From positions 1 through 64,000 of the forward strand of contig JAKQDD010000249.1 of the NCBI GenBank assembly GCA_029556615.1: DNA of 64,000 bases, read 5' to 3'. The position numbers and the translations under genes are program-made. The notes under the pieces are model-generated. The model saw nothing but the letters and a program-made list of their open reading frames with translations. It was not told the DNA's origin and searched no databases. Below, in pieces: positions 53,204-64,000 of the stretch. The number at the start of each line of letters is the position of its first letter. Positions within the stretch are counted from its first letter, which is position 1. This DNA is from Verrucomicrobiota bacterium. GTDB lineage: Bacteria > Verrucomicrobiota > Verrucomicrobiia > Limisphaerales > J093.

Positions 53204-53403
53204 AGCGCCAACTCGATCACGCGGTCGCTCTGCGCCAAAGCGCCCTCCGGCGTCTCCACGGAAAGCCAGCCCTCGACTGCCTGCCGCAGATTCGCCGTCA
53301 CTTCCTGCATCGTCTCCCCTTGGGTGACACAGCCAGGCAGCGCCGGCACCTCGGCCCAATATCCGCCCTCCTCGGCTTCATGAATGATCGCCTTCAGATT
53401 CAT
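53200..53403 (-). CDS. hicB: HicB-type antitoxin
   Basis: A 67-aa partial-RNase-H-fold antitoxin: MNLKAIIHEAEEGGYWAEVPALPGCVTQGETMQEVTANLRQAVEGWL is the defining HicB segment. No C-terminal DNA-binding domain is present in this short form. An upstream in-frame ATG at 53433 exists, but homology begins at 53403. It is coupled to hicA by a 4-base overlap. Confidence 0.88.
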   Translation of the reverse strand: MNLKAIIHEAEEGGYWAEVPALPGCVTQGETMQEVTANLRQAVEGWLSVETPEGALAQSDRVIELAL

Positions 53404-53542
53404 GTGGTGAACGTAGCAGAGCGACCGCCCCACTCAAGCCCGGATGCCAGCCGGATCGTCACCCGCCAGAGGGCTCGGGCATCGAACGTTGATTATGCGA
53501 CGGCTGGGGTGACATGGTGACAGACTCATAGTCCACACGGGG

Positions 53543-53713
53543 TTGAGCCTGGGGCAGGTGCTGCGGGTGCGGTACTTCAGTGACGGGGTGGTGTCGGAGT
53601 CGCGGGACGACGTGAAAGGGGTGTTTGAGAATTTCCGGGAGTGGTTTGGGCAGCGGCGGTGGACGGGGGCGTGGCCGATGCGGGGGGGTGGCGAGGGGGC
53701 CGTGCAACGGTGA
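53543..53713 (+). pseudogene. C-terminal remnant of a REP-associated tyrosine transposase (RAYT)
   Basis: A 56-codon frame ending in TGA reads LSLGQVLRVRYFSDGVVSES, then VKGVFENFREWFGQRRWTGAWPMRGGG. This matches the C-terminal extension of Y1-type REP-associated transposases, which have (R)VRYFTDG-V--GS--FV--VFE--RE-FG--R--GA--MRG. The catalytic HUH and Tyr parts are missing. It lies 97 bases before the fucosidase start. RAYTs mobilise REP palindromes, so this relic may relate to the palindromic repeats in the window. Confidence 0.65.
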
Positions 53714-53810
53714 GAGTGGAAGGGAAGAACGGTCTTTCGATGGAGGGTGCGGAGACCGAGGCGATCGCCGGCTTGGCAGTCTGGGCGAAATGCCGTTGAA
53801 TGGGGGGGCG

Positions 53811-56180
53811 ATGAGAGCCCGATTCATGATGTGGCGGCATTGGTTGCCGGTGTGGGGATGGGTGTTGCTGGTGTCGGGCGCGGCGGCGCGTCCGGGCGGT
53901 ATGAGCCTTTGGTTCGCGGAGCCGGCCACGAACTGGGAGCGGCAGGCGTTTCCGGTGGGCAACGGCCGTCTGGGAGCCATGGTGTTCGGGGGGGTTGAGC
54001 GCGAGCATCTGCAGCTCAACGAGGACACCCTCTGGTCGGGGGGGCCGCGGGACACGACGAATCCCGAGGCGTTGGCGCATCTGCCCGAGGTGCGGCGTCT
54101 CCTGTTCCGGGGGGAGCCGGACGCGGCGGTCAAGCTGGCGGATCAGTATCTGATGGGCAAGCCGATGCGGATCCGGCCTTACCAATCGCTGGGCGATCTC
54201 CGTTTGGCATTTCAAGATCAGGAGACGTTCGAGGAGTATCGGCGGGAACTGGACCTCGAGACGGCGGTGGTGCGGATCACGTATCGCGTGGGGGCGGTGC
54301 ATTACACGCGGGAGGTGTTCGCAAGCCATCCGGACCAGGTTCTGGTGATGCGTTTGACGGCCTCGGTTCCGGGGGCGCTGACCTGCTTCGCGACGCTGGA
54401 TCGGGAGCGGGACTTTCGGACGACCGTCGAGGCTCCCAACCGGCTGATGATGGAGGGGGAGATCGATGGCGGGGAGGGTCTCGAGTATCACGTGGTGGTG
54501 CAGGCGCTGGCGGAGGGCGGTTCGGTGTACGTGCCGGGGCCGCGACTCGAGGTCCGGGACGCGACTGCGATCACCCTGCTCCTGGCGGGGGCGACGAGTT
54601 TCGGGGGGCGCGACGCGCGGGAGGCGGCCCGGGCCCACGTGACGGCGGCGGCGCGCAAGTCGTATGAACGTCTCCGGGCGGATCACATTCGGGATTACCG
54701 GCGATTGTTCGGGCGGGTGACCCTGGATCTGGGGGGGGAGAGTGCGGCGGCACGATCCACGCCGGAGCGTTTGGCTGCGGTGCAGGCCGGGGGGGGGGAC
54801 CCGCATTTAGTGGCGACCTACTTTCAGTTCGGGCGGTACTTGTTGATTGCGAGCTCTCGACCCGGCGATTTGCCGGCGAACCTGCAGGGCTTGTGGGCGC
54901 AGGGGTTGAATCCGCCCTGGAACAGCGACTATCACCTGAACATCAACGTTCAGATGAACTACTGGCCGGCGGAGGTCACCGGGTTGTCCGAGTGTCACGA
55001 ACCGTTGTTCGAACTGATCGAGTCGTTGCGCGAGCCCGGTCGTCGCACGGCGCGGGTGCACTACGGGGCCGGCGGCTGGGTGGCGCATCACCTGACGGAC
55101 GTGTGGGGGTTCACGACACCGGCGGACGGTGCGGGGTGGGGTTTATGGCCGATGGGGGGGGCGTGGCTCTGCCAGCATCTTTGGGAGCACTATAGGTTTA
55201 CGGGCGACAGGGTTTTCCTGGCCCGGCGGGCTTATCCGGCGATGAAAGAGGCGGCCGAGTTCTTCCTGGACTACCTGGTGGAGGACGAGCAGGGGCGTTG
55301 GGTTACGGGGCCATCGAGCTCTCCGGAGAACACATATCGGTTGCCCAACGGCAAGGTGGGCGGTCTTTGCATGGGGCCGTCCATGGACATCCAGATTCTG
55401 CGGGATCTGATGGGCAACTGCCTCGAGGCTGCGGCGGTGCTGAAGACGGATCGTGATTTCAGCGACCGTTTGCGCGGGGTGTTGTCGCGGTTGCCTCCCA
55501 CGCGGATCGGGAGGCATGGACAGATCATGGAATGGGCCGATGACCATGAAGAACCGGAGCCGGGCCATCGCCACATGTCGCACTTGTTCGCGCTGCATCC
55601 GGGGCGGGGCATTACCCGGCAGGCGACTCCGGAACTGGCGCAGGCAGCGCGGGTGACGCTCGAACGGCGTCTCGCGCATGGGGGGGGGCACACGGGGTGG
55701 AGCCGGGCTTGGATCGTCAATTTCTGGGCGCGGTTGGGCGATGGCGCGAAGGCCTACGAGCATCTGATGGCGTTGCTGCGGAAGAGCACGGCTCCCAACC
55801 TCCTGGACCTGCATCCGCCGTTCCAGATCGACGGCAATTTCGGAGGAACGGCGGGGATTGCGGAGATGCTGTTGCAGAGCCACGCGGGGGAGATCGAGTT
55901 GCTGCCGGCGTTGCCGCCGGCATGGGCTGAGGGGAGCGTGTCCGGGCTGCGTGCGCGCGGTGGTTTTGGGGTGGATCTGACCTGGAAAGCGTGCCGGCTC
56001 GAGTCGGCACGACTGGAATCGAGCCTCGCGGGCGTGTGCCGGATCAGGGCGGGGATCCCGGTGGGCGTGCGGTCGGGCACTGCGCGGGGCAGTTCGGTGC
56101 CAATTCGAGTACTCGGTTCGGGGGCGGTGGAATTCAGCGCCCGGCGGGGCGGTGTTTACTGGATCAGCCCGGCCGAATGA
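53811..56180 (+). CDS. GH95 alpha-L-fucosidase
   Basis: A 789-aa exported inverting glycoside hydrolase of family 95, expected to remove alpha-1,2-linked L-fucose (or alpha-L-galactose) from glycans. Signal peptide about residues 11-27. N-terminal WFAEPATNWERQAFPVGNGRLGAMVFGG and LNEDTLWSGGPRD are the beta-domain signature. In the (alpha/alpha)6 domain the water-activating Asn377 and Asn379 lie in HLNINVQMNYWPAE, the general acid Glu506 in GPSSSPENTY, and Asp674 in QIDGNFGGTAGIAEM, matching the known catalytic set. ATG 53811 has a G run just upstream; ATG 53790 is an alternative. The 3' end overlaps the convergent PAP2 gene by 25 bases. Confidence 0.93.
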   Translation: MRARFMMWRHWLPVWGWVLLVSGAAARPGGMSLWFAEPATNWERQAFPVGNGRLGAMVFGGVEREHLQLNEDTLWSGGPRDTTNPEALAHLPEVRRLLFRGEPDAAVKLADQYLMGKPMRIRPYQSLGDLRLAFQDQETFEEYRRELDLETAVVRITYRVGAVHYTREVFASHPDQVLVMRLTASVPGALTCFATLDRERDFRTTVEAPNRLMMEGEIDGGEGLEYHVVVQALAEGGSVYVPGPRLEVRDATAITLLLAGATSFGGRDAREAARAHVTAAARKSYERLRADHIRDYRRLFGRVTLDLGGESAAARSTPERLAAVQAGGGDPHLVATYFQFGRYLLIASSRPGDLPANLQGLWAQGLNPPWNSDYHLNINVQMNYWPAEVTGLSECHEPLFELIESLREPGRRTARVHYGAGGWVAHHLTDVWGFTTPADGAGWGLWPMGGAWLCQHLWEHYRFTGDRVFLARRAYPAMKEAAEFFLDYLVEDEQGRWVTGPSSSPENTYRLPNGKVGGLCMGPSMDIQILRDLMGNCLEAAAVLKTDRDFSDRLRGVLSRLPPTRIGRHGQIMEWADDHEEPEPGHRHMSHLFALHPGRGITRQATPELAQAARVTLERRLAHGGGHTGWSRAWIVNFWARLGDGAKAYEHLMALLRKSTAPNLLDLHPPFQIDGNFGGTAGIAEMLLQSHAGEIELLPALPPAWAEGSVSGLRARGGFGVDLTWKACRLESARLESSLAGVCRIRAGIPVGVRSGTARGSSVPIRVLGSGAVEFSARRGGVYWISPAE

Positions 56181-57094
56181 GGTCGTGGGGCTGAGAACCG
56201 GTGGTAGAGTCGATTGCCGAGCGGGACGAGGATGGCGGCGGTGAGGGCGCCGGCGAGGACATCAATGGCGTAATGATAGCGGCAGTAGACGGTCGCCAGG
56301 CAGAGGAGGAAAACGACTGCCGAGTGGAACCACCGGATGCGGGGCAGGTAGCGCCATGAGAACCAGGCGGTGCAGAGGGCGATGGCGACGTGGCTGCTGG
56401 GGAAGGCGGCGCCGGGGCCTTCGAAGTGGCGGTAGATCCAGGCCATGAGGTTGAAGAAGGGGCCGATCTGGACGGCGGAGGGGTACGTTGGGTTGCCTGC
56501 CAGGGCCTGGACCTCCTCCGGCAGATGGAATCCGTCGATCTCGCGATAGAACGCGCGGGGGCCCATGACGGGCAGGCAGATGTAGGTCAGGTAGCAGAGA
56601 TAGAAGACGAACGAGACGACCGCGACGTAGTGGAAGAACTGGCGGCGGTCGCGGAGGAAGAGAGCGATGCCGATGCCGGAGATCATGATGTAATAGGAGA
56701 AGTAGCAGGCGTACAGCACCTCGCTCACCGCGAGCACGGGGAGGGCCTCCATGAAGGCGATGCAGGGCTGGAACCCGAAGATCCGCTGTTCGGCGAGGAT
56801 GAACCAGGCATCGAGGTAATCGGGGACGAGCATCCGGTTGAGGGCGCCGGTTTCGCGGTAGAACCCGGTGTAGAGGAGGACGGGGTAGAAGGAGCGGAGG
56901 AATTCGAGGAGGGGACGCCCGGGCCACCGGGCATTGGCGGTGACGAGGGCATGGACTCCGACGAGCGCGCCGGCATGGGCCAGGAGGAGCCAGGGCCATT
57001 CGGGGACGGTGGCATTGTGGAAGAGGAGGATCAGGAGTCCGACGATGAGGATGTAGCCCTGGGTGGCGTAATCGATGAACGTGTACTGCTTCAT
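56156..57094 (-). CDS. PAP2-superfamily membrane enzyme, inositol-phosphorylceramide-synthase-like
   Basis: A 312-aa protein with about six to eight helices. The PAP2 catalytic motifs are present: GAAFPSSHVAIAL (His235 in PSSH, motif C2) and CRYHYAIDVLAGALTA (C3, with His and Asp). It looks like the PAP2_3 branch, which includes inositol phosphorylceramide and sphingomyelin synthases as well as phosphatases. Its place as third gene after a serine palmitoyltransferase and a CerR-like dehydrogenase makes attachment of a polar head group to ceramide a good hypothesis; plain phosphatase activity is the alternative. The start is 19 bases after the dehydrogenase stop. Confidence 0.8.
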   Translation of the reverse strand: MKQYTFIDYATQGYILIVGLLILLFHNATVPEWPWLLLAHAGALVGVHALVTANARWPGRPLLEFLRSFYPVLLYTGFYRETGALNRMLVPDYLDAWFILAEQRIFGFQPCIAFMEALPVLAVSEVLYACYFSYYIMISGIGIALFLRDRRQFFHYVAVVSFVFYLCYLTYICLPVMGPRAFYREIDGFHLPEEVQALAGNPTYPSAVQIGPFFNLMAWIYRHFEGPGAAFPSSHVAIALCTAWFSWRYLPRIRWFHSAVVFLLCLATVYCRYHYAIDVLAGALTAAILVPLGNRLYHRFSAPRPHSAGLIQ

Positions 57095-57113
57095 CTTGGG
57101 GGGAGGTGGGGGA

Positions 57114-58100
57114 TCACGGGATCCAGCGGTGCGCACGGTACCAGGCAGCGGTGTGCTCGAGGCCTGGCCGGAGCCGTGTCGGGCAGGAGAACCCCGTCTC
57201 GGCCTCGAGCCGGGTGGTATCGGCGACCCAACCCAGGGCGAGCAACTCGCGGTGCTTGTCGTGGGCGAGCAGGCTCGGTCTGCGGCGGCAGCGGGCACCG
57301 AGGGCGGCGATTTGGCAAACCAGGGGAACCAGGGGGGCGGGTATTGGGAGGAACCGCGGGCGACGACCCAGGACGGCACCGATCTCGCGGGCCAAGTTGG
57401 CGGCGGTGACCACCTCGGGAGCGCCGACATGGTAGGTCTTGCCTGCAGCCGCCGGGTGGGTGAGGCAGTGCACCAGGGCCTCGGCGAGGTCGGGTGCGTA
57501 GACCAGGGTCAACTCCTGGCGTCCGCCTCCGATGCTCGGGACGAGGCCGGTCTGGGCCGCGCGGAAGAGGCGGAGGAACTCGAGGTCGCGCGGGCCATAG
57601 ACGGCGGGCGGCCTGAGGATGACAAAGCCGGATGGGCACTGGGTGCGGACGGCCTCCTCGGCGTGCAGCTTGCTCGAGCCATAGGCGGAGACGGGTCTTG
57701 GGGGGTCGGTTTCCCGGGCTGGCAGGGTGTTCGAGGCGGGGCCGTGGGCGGCGAGGCTCGAGACCAGGACGAAGCGTTCGAGGCCGGTGGCGTGGCGGCG
57801 CAGGGCATCCAGGAGACGGACTGTGCCCCGGTGGTTGACGGCGTCGAAGTCGGTCCGGTGCAGCGCCCGGGTGAGTCCGGCGCAATGAACCACGTGGGTG
57901 ACGCCTGCGACGGCGGCATCGAGGGTGGCGGGATCCTGGAGGGATCCCTCATGAACCTCGAGGCGGCCGTGGTGTGCTTCGAGGAAGCGGCGGGAACTGG
58001 TTTGTCGCAGCAGGATGACCGTGGGGCATTCGCGGGCGGCCAAGCGGTCGACGACATGGCTTCCGACGAAACCTGTGGCGCCGGTGACCAGGACTCTCAT
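57114..58100 (-). CDS. Extended SDR (NAD-dependent epimerase/dehydratase family), CerR-like candidate
   Basis: A 328-aa extended short-chain dehydrogenase. GATGFVGSHVV (7-17) is the dinucleotide-binding loop, and SSLAAHG with Tyr140 and Lys144 in YGSSK are the active site. Proteins annotated as NAD-dependent epimerases serve as the ketone-reducing step (CerR) in bacterial ceramide synthesis, and this gene directly follows serine palmitoyltransferase (stop TGA abuts the ATG). Reduction of the 3-keto group is therefore likely, though sugar epimerase activity cannot be excluded by sequence alone. Confidence 0.82.
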   Translation of the reverse strand: MRVLVTGATGFVGSHVVDRLAARECPTVILLRQTSSRRFLEAHHGRLEVHEGSLQDPATLDAAVAGVTHVVHCAGLTRALHRTDFDAVNHRGTVRLLDALRRHATGLERFVLVSSLAAHGPASNTLPARETDPPRPVSAYGSSKLHAEEAVRTQCPSGFVILRPPAVYGPRDLEFLRLFRAAQTGLVPSIGGGRQELTLVYAPDLAEALVHCLTHPAAAGKTYHVGAPEVVTAANLAREIGAVLGRRPRFLPIPAPLVPLVCQIAALGARCRRRPSLLAHDKHRELLALGWVADTTRLEAETGFSCPTRLRPGLEHTAAWYRAHRWIP

Positions 58101-59396
58101 TCACAGCAGGCCCAGTTCGCGTCCGACGGTGCCCAATCGATCCAGGGCAAAGTCAATCTGTGCGTCGGTGTGCGTGGCCATGAGACTCAGGCGCAGCAGC
58201 TCCTGTCCGGGGGGCACACCGGGCGAGACGACGGGATTGACGAAGACGCCCTCTTCCTCGAGACGCCGGCAGAACTTGAAGGTCTTGACCAGATCACCCA
58301 CATAGACCGGCAGGATGGGAGTTTGGGAGGCGCCCAAGTTGAATCCCAGGGAGAGCAACCCGCGCTTCATGCGTTCGGTGTTATGCCAGAGCCGGCGGAT
58401 GCGCTCCGGCTCATGTTGCATGAGGTTCAGGGAGGCCAGCGCGGCGGCGGCGTTGGCGGGGCTCATGCTCGCGCTGAAGATGAGGGGTTTCGAATTGTGT
58501 TTGAGGTAGTCGATGGTCGCGGTGTCGGAGGCGATGAAGCCGCCGAGGCTGGCCAGCGACTTGCTGAAGGTGCCCATGATGAGATGGACATCGTCGGTGA
58601 GGCCGAAGGAATCGGCGGTGCCGGCCCCGGCGTGGCCGAGGACACCGATGGCATGGGCGTCGTCGACCATGATGACAGCGTGGTGTTCGCGGGCCAGGCG
58701 ACAAAGCTCGGGCAAATGGATAATGTCCCCCTCCATGCTGAAGACGCCATCCACGACGAGCAACTTGCCGACGTCCGGTTCGATGCTTTGAAGCCGGTTT
58801 TGGAGGGCGGCCATGTCCTGGTGCGCGAACCGGACGAACCGGCCCTGGGAGAGGAGGCAGCCCTCGACAATGCTGGCATGGTCGCTTTTGTCGGCGATCA
58901 CGTATTCGCCCCGGCCGACCAGGGCGCTGATGACTCCGAGGTTGACCTGGAAGCCGGTGCTGTAGAGGAGGACTGCCTCTTTGCGGACCAAGCGGGCCAG
59001 CGCCTGTTCGAGCTCGAGATGGATGTCGAGCGTGCCATTAAGGAATCTGGAGCCGGCGCACCCGGTGCCGTACTTGGCGACTGCGGCCTGGGCTGCCTCC
59101 TTGATTTTGGGGTGATTGGTCAGGCCCAGGTAGCTATTGGAGCCCAACATCAGGACCTTCCGGCCATTGATGATGACTTCGGTATCCTGGGCTGAGGAGA
59201 TTGTGCGGAAGTAGGGGTACAAGCCCAGGGCGCGAACCTGGGCCGCGCTCCGGTAGCTGCGGACCTTGTCGAGCAGCCTGGGTGTCCCTGATCTCCGTGG
59301 CCCTGTTCCCTCGGGCGGGGACGCCGGTGAGCCGGTGGACCCTTCCTTCCCTTTGCGATGCGCTTCGAGTGTCGGTGTGCTTTCCGTGTGCTTCAT
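58101..59396 (-). CDS. Serine palmitoyltransferase-like alpha-oxoamine synthase
   Basis: A 431-aa PLP enzyme of the alpha-oxoamine synthase family. YPYFRTISSAQDTEVIINGRKVLMLGSNSYLGLTNHP, TGCAGSRFLNGTLDIHLELE, VDDAHAIGVLGHAG and GTFSKSLASLGGF (Schiff-base Lys279) are in the form seen in bacterial serine palmitoyltransferases rather than KBL or BioF. It would condense serine with a fatty acyl thioester to 3-ketosphinganine. The first 50 residues are a polar extension of uncertain start; an ATG further upstream (near 59484) is open too. First gene of the three-gene sphingolipid-type operon. Confidence 0.85.
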   Translation of the reverse strand: MKHTESTPTLEAHRKGKEGSTGSPASPPEGTGPRRSGTPRLLDKVRSYRSAAQVRALGLYPYFRTISSAQDTEVIINGRKVLMLGSNSYLGLTNHPKIKEAAQAAVAKYGTGCAGSRFLNGTLDIHLELEQALARLVRKEAVLLYSTGFQVNLGVISALVGRGEYVIADKSDHASIVEGCLLSQGRFVRFAHQDMAALQNRLQSIEPDVGKLLVVDGVFSMEGDIIHLPELCRLAREHHAVIMVDDAHAIGVLGHAGAGTADSFGLTDDVHLIMGTFSKSLASLGGFIASDTATIDYLKHNSKPLIFSASMSPANAAAALASLNLMQHEPERIRRLWHNTERMKRGLLSLGFNLGASQTPILPVYVGDLVKTFKFCRRLEEEGVFVNPVVSPGVPPGQELLRLSLMATHTDAQIDFALDRLGTVGRELGLL

Positions 59397-59651
59397 ATGC
59401 GGGGACCTGCTGTTTCGCGGCACCCCGCCGGCGAGATCCTCCGGACAGGACCACAACAGCAGGGCCACATCGAGGATCGACATACCCCGCCGCGGCCCTT
59501 TTGGTTGCCCAAGTCGACCAAAGCCTCTCGGCAAGCGCCTCACCCTGTCAAGTGTTTTGACCCACCCGCAACCAGGCGGGATGGGGCGTAACTTCTGGCC
59601 GGTTCACGGCTCGCTTTGGGCATAGCGAACGACAAACAACAGGAAGCGAAC

Positions 59652-59969
59652 ATGAAAGAGATCAAAGCAGAGCAGTTTGAGTCGGTGGTGTTGAAGTCTC
59701 CGGTGCCGGTGCTGGTGGATTTCTACGCGCCGTGGTGCGGACCGTGTAAGGTGATTGCGCCGGTTCTGGAGAAGCTGGCTCCGGGGTTTGCCGGGCGTGT
59801 CGAGGTGGTGAAGATCAACGTGGACGACGCCGCCGAGCTGGTGGCGCGCTACAAGATCATGAGCGTGCCAACACTCATGGTGTTCAAGGGGGGGGAGGTG
59901 ATCGAGAACGTGGTGGGCCCTGCTCCCCGGGCGTTGCAGGCGTTGCTCGAGAGTGCCGCGGGGAGTTAA
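59652..59969 (+). CDS. trx: Thioredoxin
   Basis: A 105-aa thioredoxin. VLVDFYAPWCGPCKVIAPVLE holds the redox pair Cys29/Cys32, and cis-Pro73 is in IMSVPTLMVF. Length and order are standard for the cytoplasmic disulfide reductase. AGGAAG lies 6 bases before ATG 59652. It stands alone, followed by repeat copy E. Confidence 0.95.
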   Translation: MKEIKAEQFESVVLKSPVPVLVDFYAPWCGPCKVIAPVLEKLAPGFAGRVEVVKINVDDAAELVARYKIMSVPTLMVFKGGEVIENVVGPAPRALQALLESAAGS

Positions 59970-60007
59970 GCTGGGTGCGTGGGACCTTGGTTTTCGGGCG
60001 GCAGCAC

Positions 60008-60103
60008 CTAGGGTCCTCGACTTGTGGAATGTGTGGTCAACAAGTCAAGTGTGGCCCCTGCCGTTCCAGGCCTCCCCACCTTCCGTTGAGGACTCTACAC
60101 TAG
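60008..60103. repeat. Palindromic element, copy E (module 1 only)
   Basis: CTAGGGTCCTCGACTTGTGGAA (60008) through CAACAAGTCAAGTGTGG to TTGAGGACTCTACACTAG (60103). Outer arms and the inner GTGGAA/TTCCA pair are kept with a few changes. It lies between thioredoxin and the DUF2892 gene. Confidence 0.88.
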
Positions 60104-60131
60104 GAGTTGCCAAGGGGACTTGTTATTGACT

Positions 60132-60362
60132 ATGAAGATGGAGAACGCGATTCGCATTTTGGCGGGATGCATGGTGCTTGTCTCGGTATCGCTGGCCCAC
60201 TGGGTGAGCGAGTGGTGGTTGCTTTTGGGGGTGTTTGTGGGGTGCAACCTGATCCAGTCGGCGCTCACGGGGTTCTGTCCGGCGGAGTCGATCCTCCGGC
60301 GGCTGGGTGTGGGTAATGCGCCGGGAGGGTGCTGTGGTTCCACGCAGCAGCGGGCGGAGTGA
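60132..60362 (+). CDS. DUF2892 (YgaP-like) small membrane protein
   Basis: A 76-aa protein with two helices: MENAIRILAGCMVLVSVSLAHWV and WWLLLGVFVGCNLIQSALTGFCPAESILRRLG. This is the DUF2892 / YgaP transmembrane domain with its typical QSALTG-CPA segment. The C-terminal NAPGGCCGSTQQ adds two cysteines that could bind metal or sulfur. It sits just before an RND adaptor, 17 bases away, and probably belongs to that operon. Confidence 0.82.
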   Translation: MKMENAIRILAGCMVLVSVSLAHWVSEWWLLLGVFVGCNLIQSALTGFCPAESILRRLGVGNAPGGCCGSTQQRAE

Positions 60363-60379
60363 AGTCGAGTTTGACACCG

Positions 60380-61414
60380 ATGAAAACTGGGACACTGGGC
60401 GGCCTTTGTGCTGTGGCGGTGCTGATGGCGGCCGGCTGCGGACGGCGCGCGCCTGAGGCGCCGGTGGCGGCGGAGCTTCCATCGGCGGCGGTGCGTGTGC
60501 AGAAGGTATCGGCACAGTCCGTCCCGGTGATGGAGGAGGTGGTGGGGACGGTGCGCTCGAAGCTTCGGGCGTCGCTCGAGGCGAAAGTGAGCGGCCGGAT
60601 CGAGCGGATGCAGGTGGTTTTGGGCCAGGCGGTGAAGGCGGGCGATCCGCTGGTCGAGCTTGACTCCCGGGAGATACGGGCCCGGTTGGACCAGGCGGAG
60701 GCGCTGCGGCGGCAGGCGGACCGGGACTTGAAGCGGTTCCAATCCCTGCTCGAGCAGCAGGCGGTGACGCAGGCTGAATACGACGCTGTGGAGGCCCGCC
60801 AGCGCGTGGCGCAAGCCGCGGTGGCCGAGGCGGAGACCCAGATGGCGCACGCGGTGGTGAGGGCGCCCTTTGACGGGGTCGTGACCCGCAAGCTGGCGGA
60901 TCTTGGCGATTTGGCCGGGCCTGGGCGGGCTTTAATGGAGCTTGAAGACCCGGGGGCGTTGCAGTTGGAGGCCGATGTGCCCGAGGCGTCGCTGTCGCGG
61001 GTGGCGATGGGCGCCCGTTTGGCGGTGCGGGTGGCTTCGGTGGCCGACGGGCTGACCGGGACCGTGCGGGAGATCGCGCCGCGCGCGGACCCCAACAGCC
61101 GGACGTCTCGGGTGGTGCTGGATCTGCCGGCCGCACCGGGGGTTCGCCCGGGGCAATTTGGGCGGGTCTCCGTGCCGCTGGCGGACGCCAGGATGGTCCG
61201 GGTGCCCTCCGGTGCGGTGGTGGTGCGCGGGCAGATGGAGATGGTCTTTGTGGCGTCCGAGGGGAAGGCTCAACTGCGTCTGATCAAGACGGGCCGGCGG
61301 CTGGGGGGCGAGTGGGAGGTGGTGTCCGGCTTGAGCGAGGCAGAGGACGTGGTGGTGGAGGGGGCGGCGGGTCTGCGCGACGGCCAGCCGCTGGCGGTTC
61401 GAGGGACCGATTGA
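60380..61414 (+). CDS. RND efflux periplasmic adaptor lipoprotein
   Basis: A 344-aa membrane-fusion protein. Lipobox LMAAGC (residues 15-20) predicts a lipid anchor. The half-lipoyl segment KLRASLEAKVSGRIERMQVVLGQAVKAGDPLVEL, the helical hairpin (RLDQAEALRRQADRDLKRFQSLLEQQAVTQAEYD), the second half VVRAPFDGVVTRKLADLGDLAGPG and a beta-barrel with VRVASVADGLTGTVREI are in the usual order. It precedes the RND pump by 28 bases. Confidence 0.92.
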   Translation: MKTGTLGGLCAVAVLMAAGCGRRAPEAPVAAELPSAAVRVQKVSAQSVPVMEEVVGTVRSKLRASLEAKVSGRIERMQVVLGQAVKAGDPLVELDSREIRARLDQAEALRRQADRDLKRFQSLLEQQAVTQAEYDAVEARQRVAQAAVAEAETQMAHAVVRAPFDGVVTRKLADLGDLAGPGRALMELEDPGALQLEADVPEASLSRVAMGARLAVRVASVADGLTGTVREIAPRADPNSRTSRVVLDLPAAPGVRPGQFGRVSVPLADARMVRVPSGAVVVRGQMEMVFVASEGKAQLRLIKTGRRLGGEWEVVSGLSEAEDVVVEGAAGLRDGQPLAVRGTD

Positions 61415-61442
61415 GGGGAGCGCGACTGCCGGGGGGTAGAGG

Positions 61443-64000
<2,558 letters not shown>

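Overview
The window is high-GC DNA with densely packed genes on both strands. I read it as Verrucomicrobiota, probably a Limisphaerales/Pedosphaera-type lineage. The reasons are a VPDGG C-terminal sorting signal of the VPDSG/PEP-CTERM type, very large secreted LTD/PA14/CotH proteins, a LamG-plus-hydrazine-synthase-alpha-like cytochrome c protein, a YWTD propeller ending in the FFRLRI-type tail common in this phylum, and scattered palindromic repeats. The lineage is inferred from gene content; no rRNA gene is present.

Left part (1-13 kb): start of a secreted hydrolase, KDPG aldolase, a sodium/solute symporter, and a minus-strand operon made of a LamG/beta-propeller/dihaem protein, a nucleoside-hydrolase-like lipoprotein and a small gene broken by an in-frame TGA. 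A GxxExxY gene lies between two arrays of a 92-95 bp repeat, followed by a beta-helix protein and a VPDGG-sorted protein.

Middle (13-31 kb): a 1705-aa CotH/LTD protein, a SNF2 helicase gene that has lost its C-terminal helicase domain and is fused to the end of a SWIM protein, a PHP protein, a YWTD propeller, a membrane-anchored orphan, and mfd. Mfd carries an in-frame palindromic repeat element. Upstream of mfd, in the same transcription unit, are three small DsrE/F/H-like genes.

31-37 kb: a compact plus-strand operon of a PilZ-like/SAM methyltransferase, a membrane hybrid kinase with two kinase modules, and a response regulator with a kinase-like output. Its content and order resemble the PhcB-PhcS-PhcR cell-density system of Ralstonia. 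37-44 kb: an ABC exporter operon, a VapBC pair, a PLP aminotransferase and a truncated MgtC/DUF4010 gene.

44-53 kb: purM, a 667-aa orphan, the overlapping scpA-scpB-pheA operon, a secreted orphan, a PLDc_N membrane protein, tRNA-Lys(CTT) and HicBA. 53-64 kb: a relic of a REP-associated transposase, a GH95 alpha-L-fucosidase, a three-gene sphingolipid-type operon (serine palmitoyltransferase, CerR-like dehydrogenase, PAP2-type head-group enzyme), thioredoxin, a DUF2892 protein and an RND efflux pair that runs off the right edge.

The features most worth a second look are the two-module palindromic element (five copies, one translated inside mfd, others fixing or abutting stop codons), the Phc-like operon, the SNF2/SWIM deletion fusion and the sphingolipid operon.
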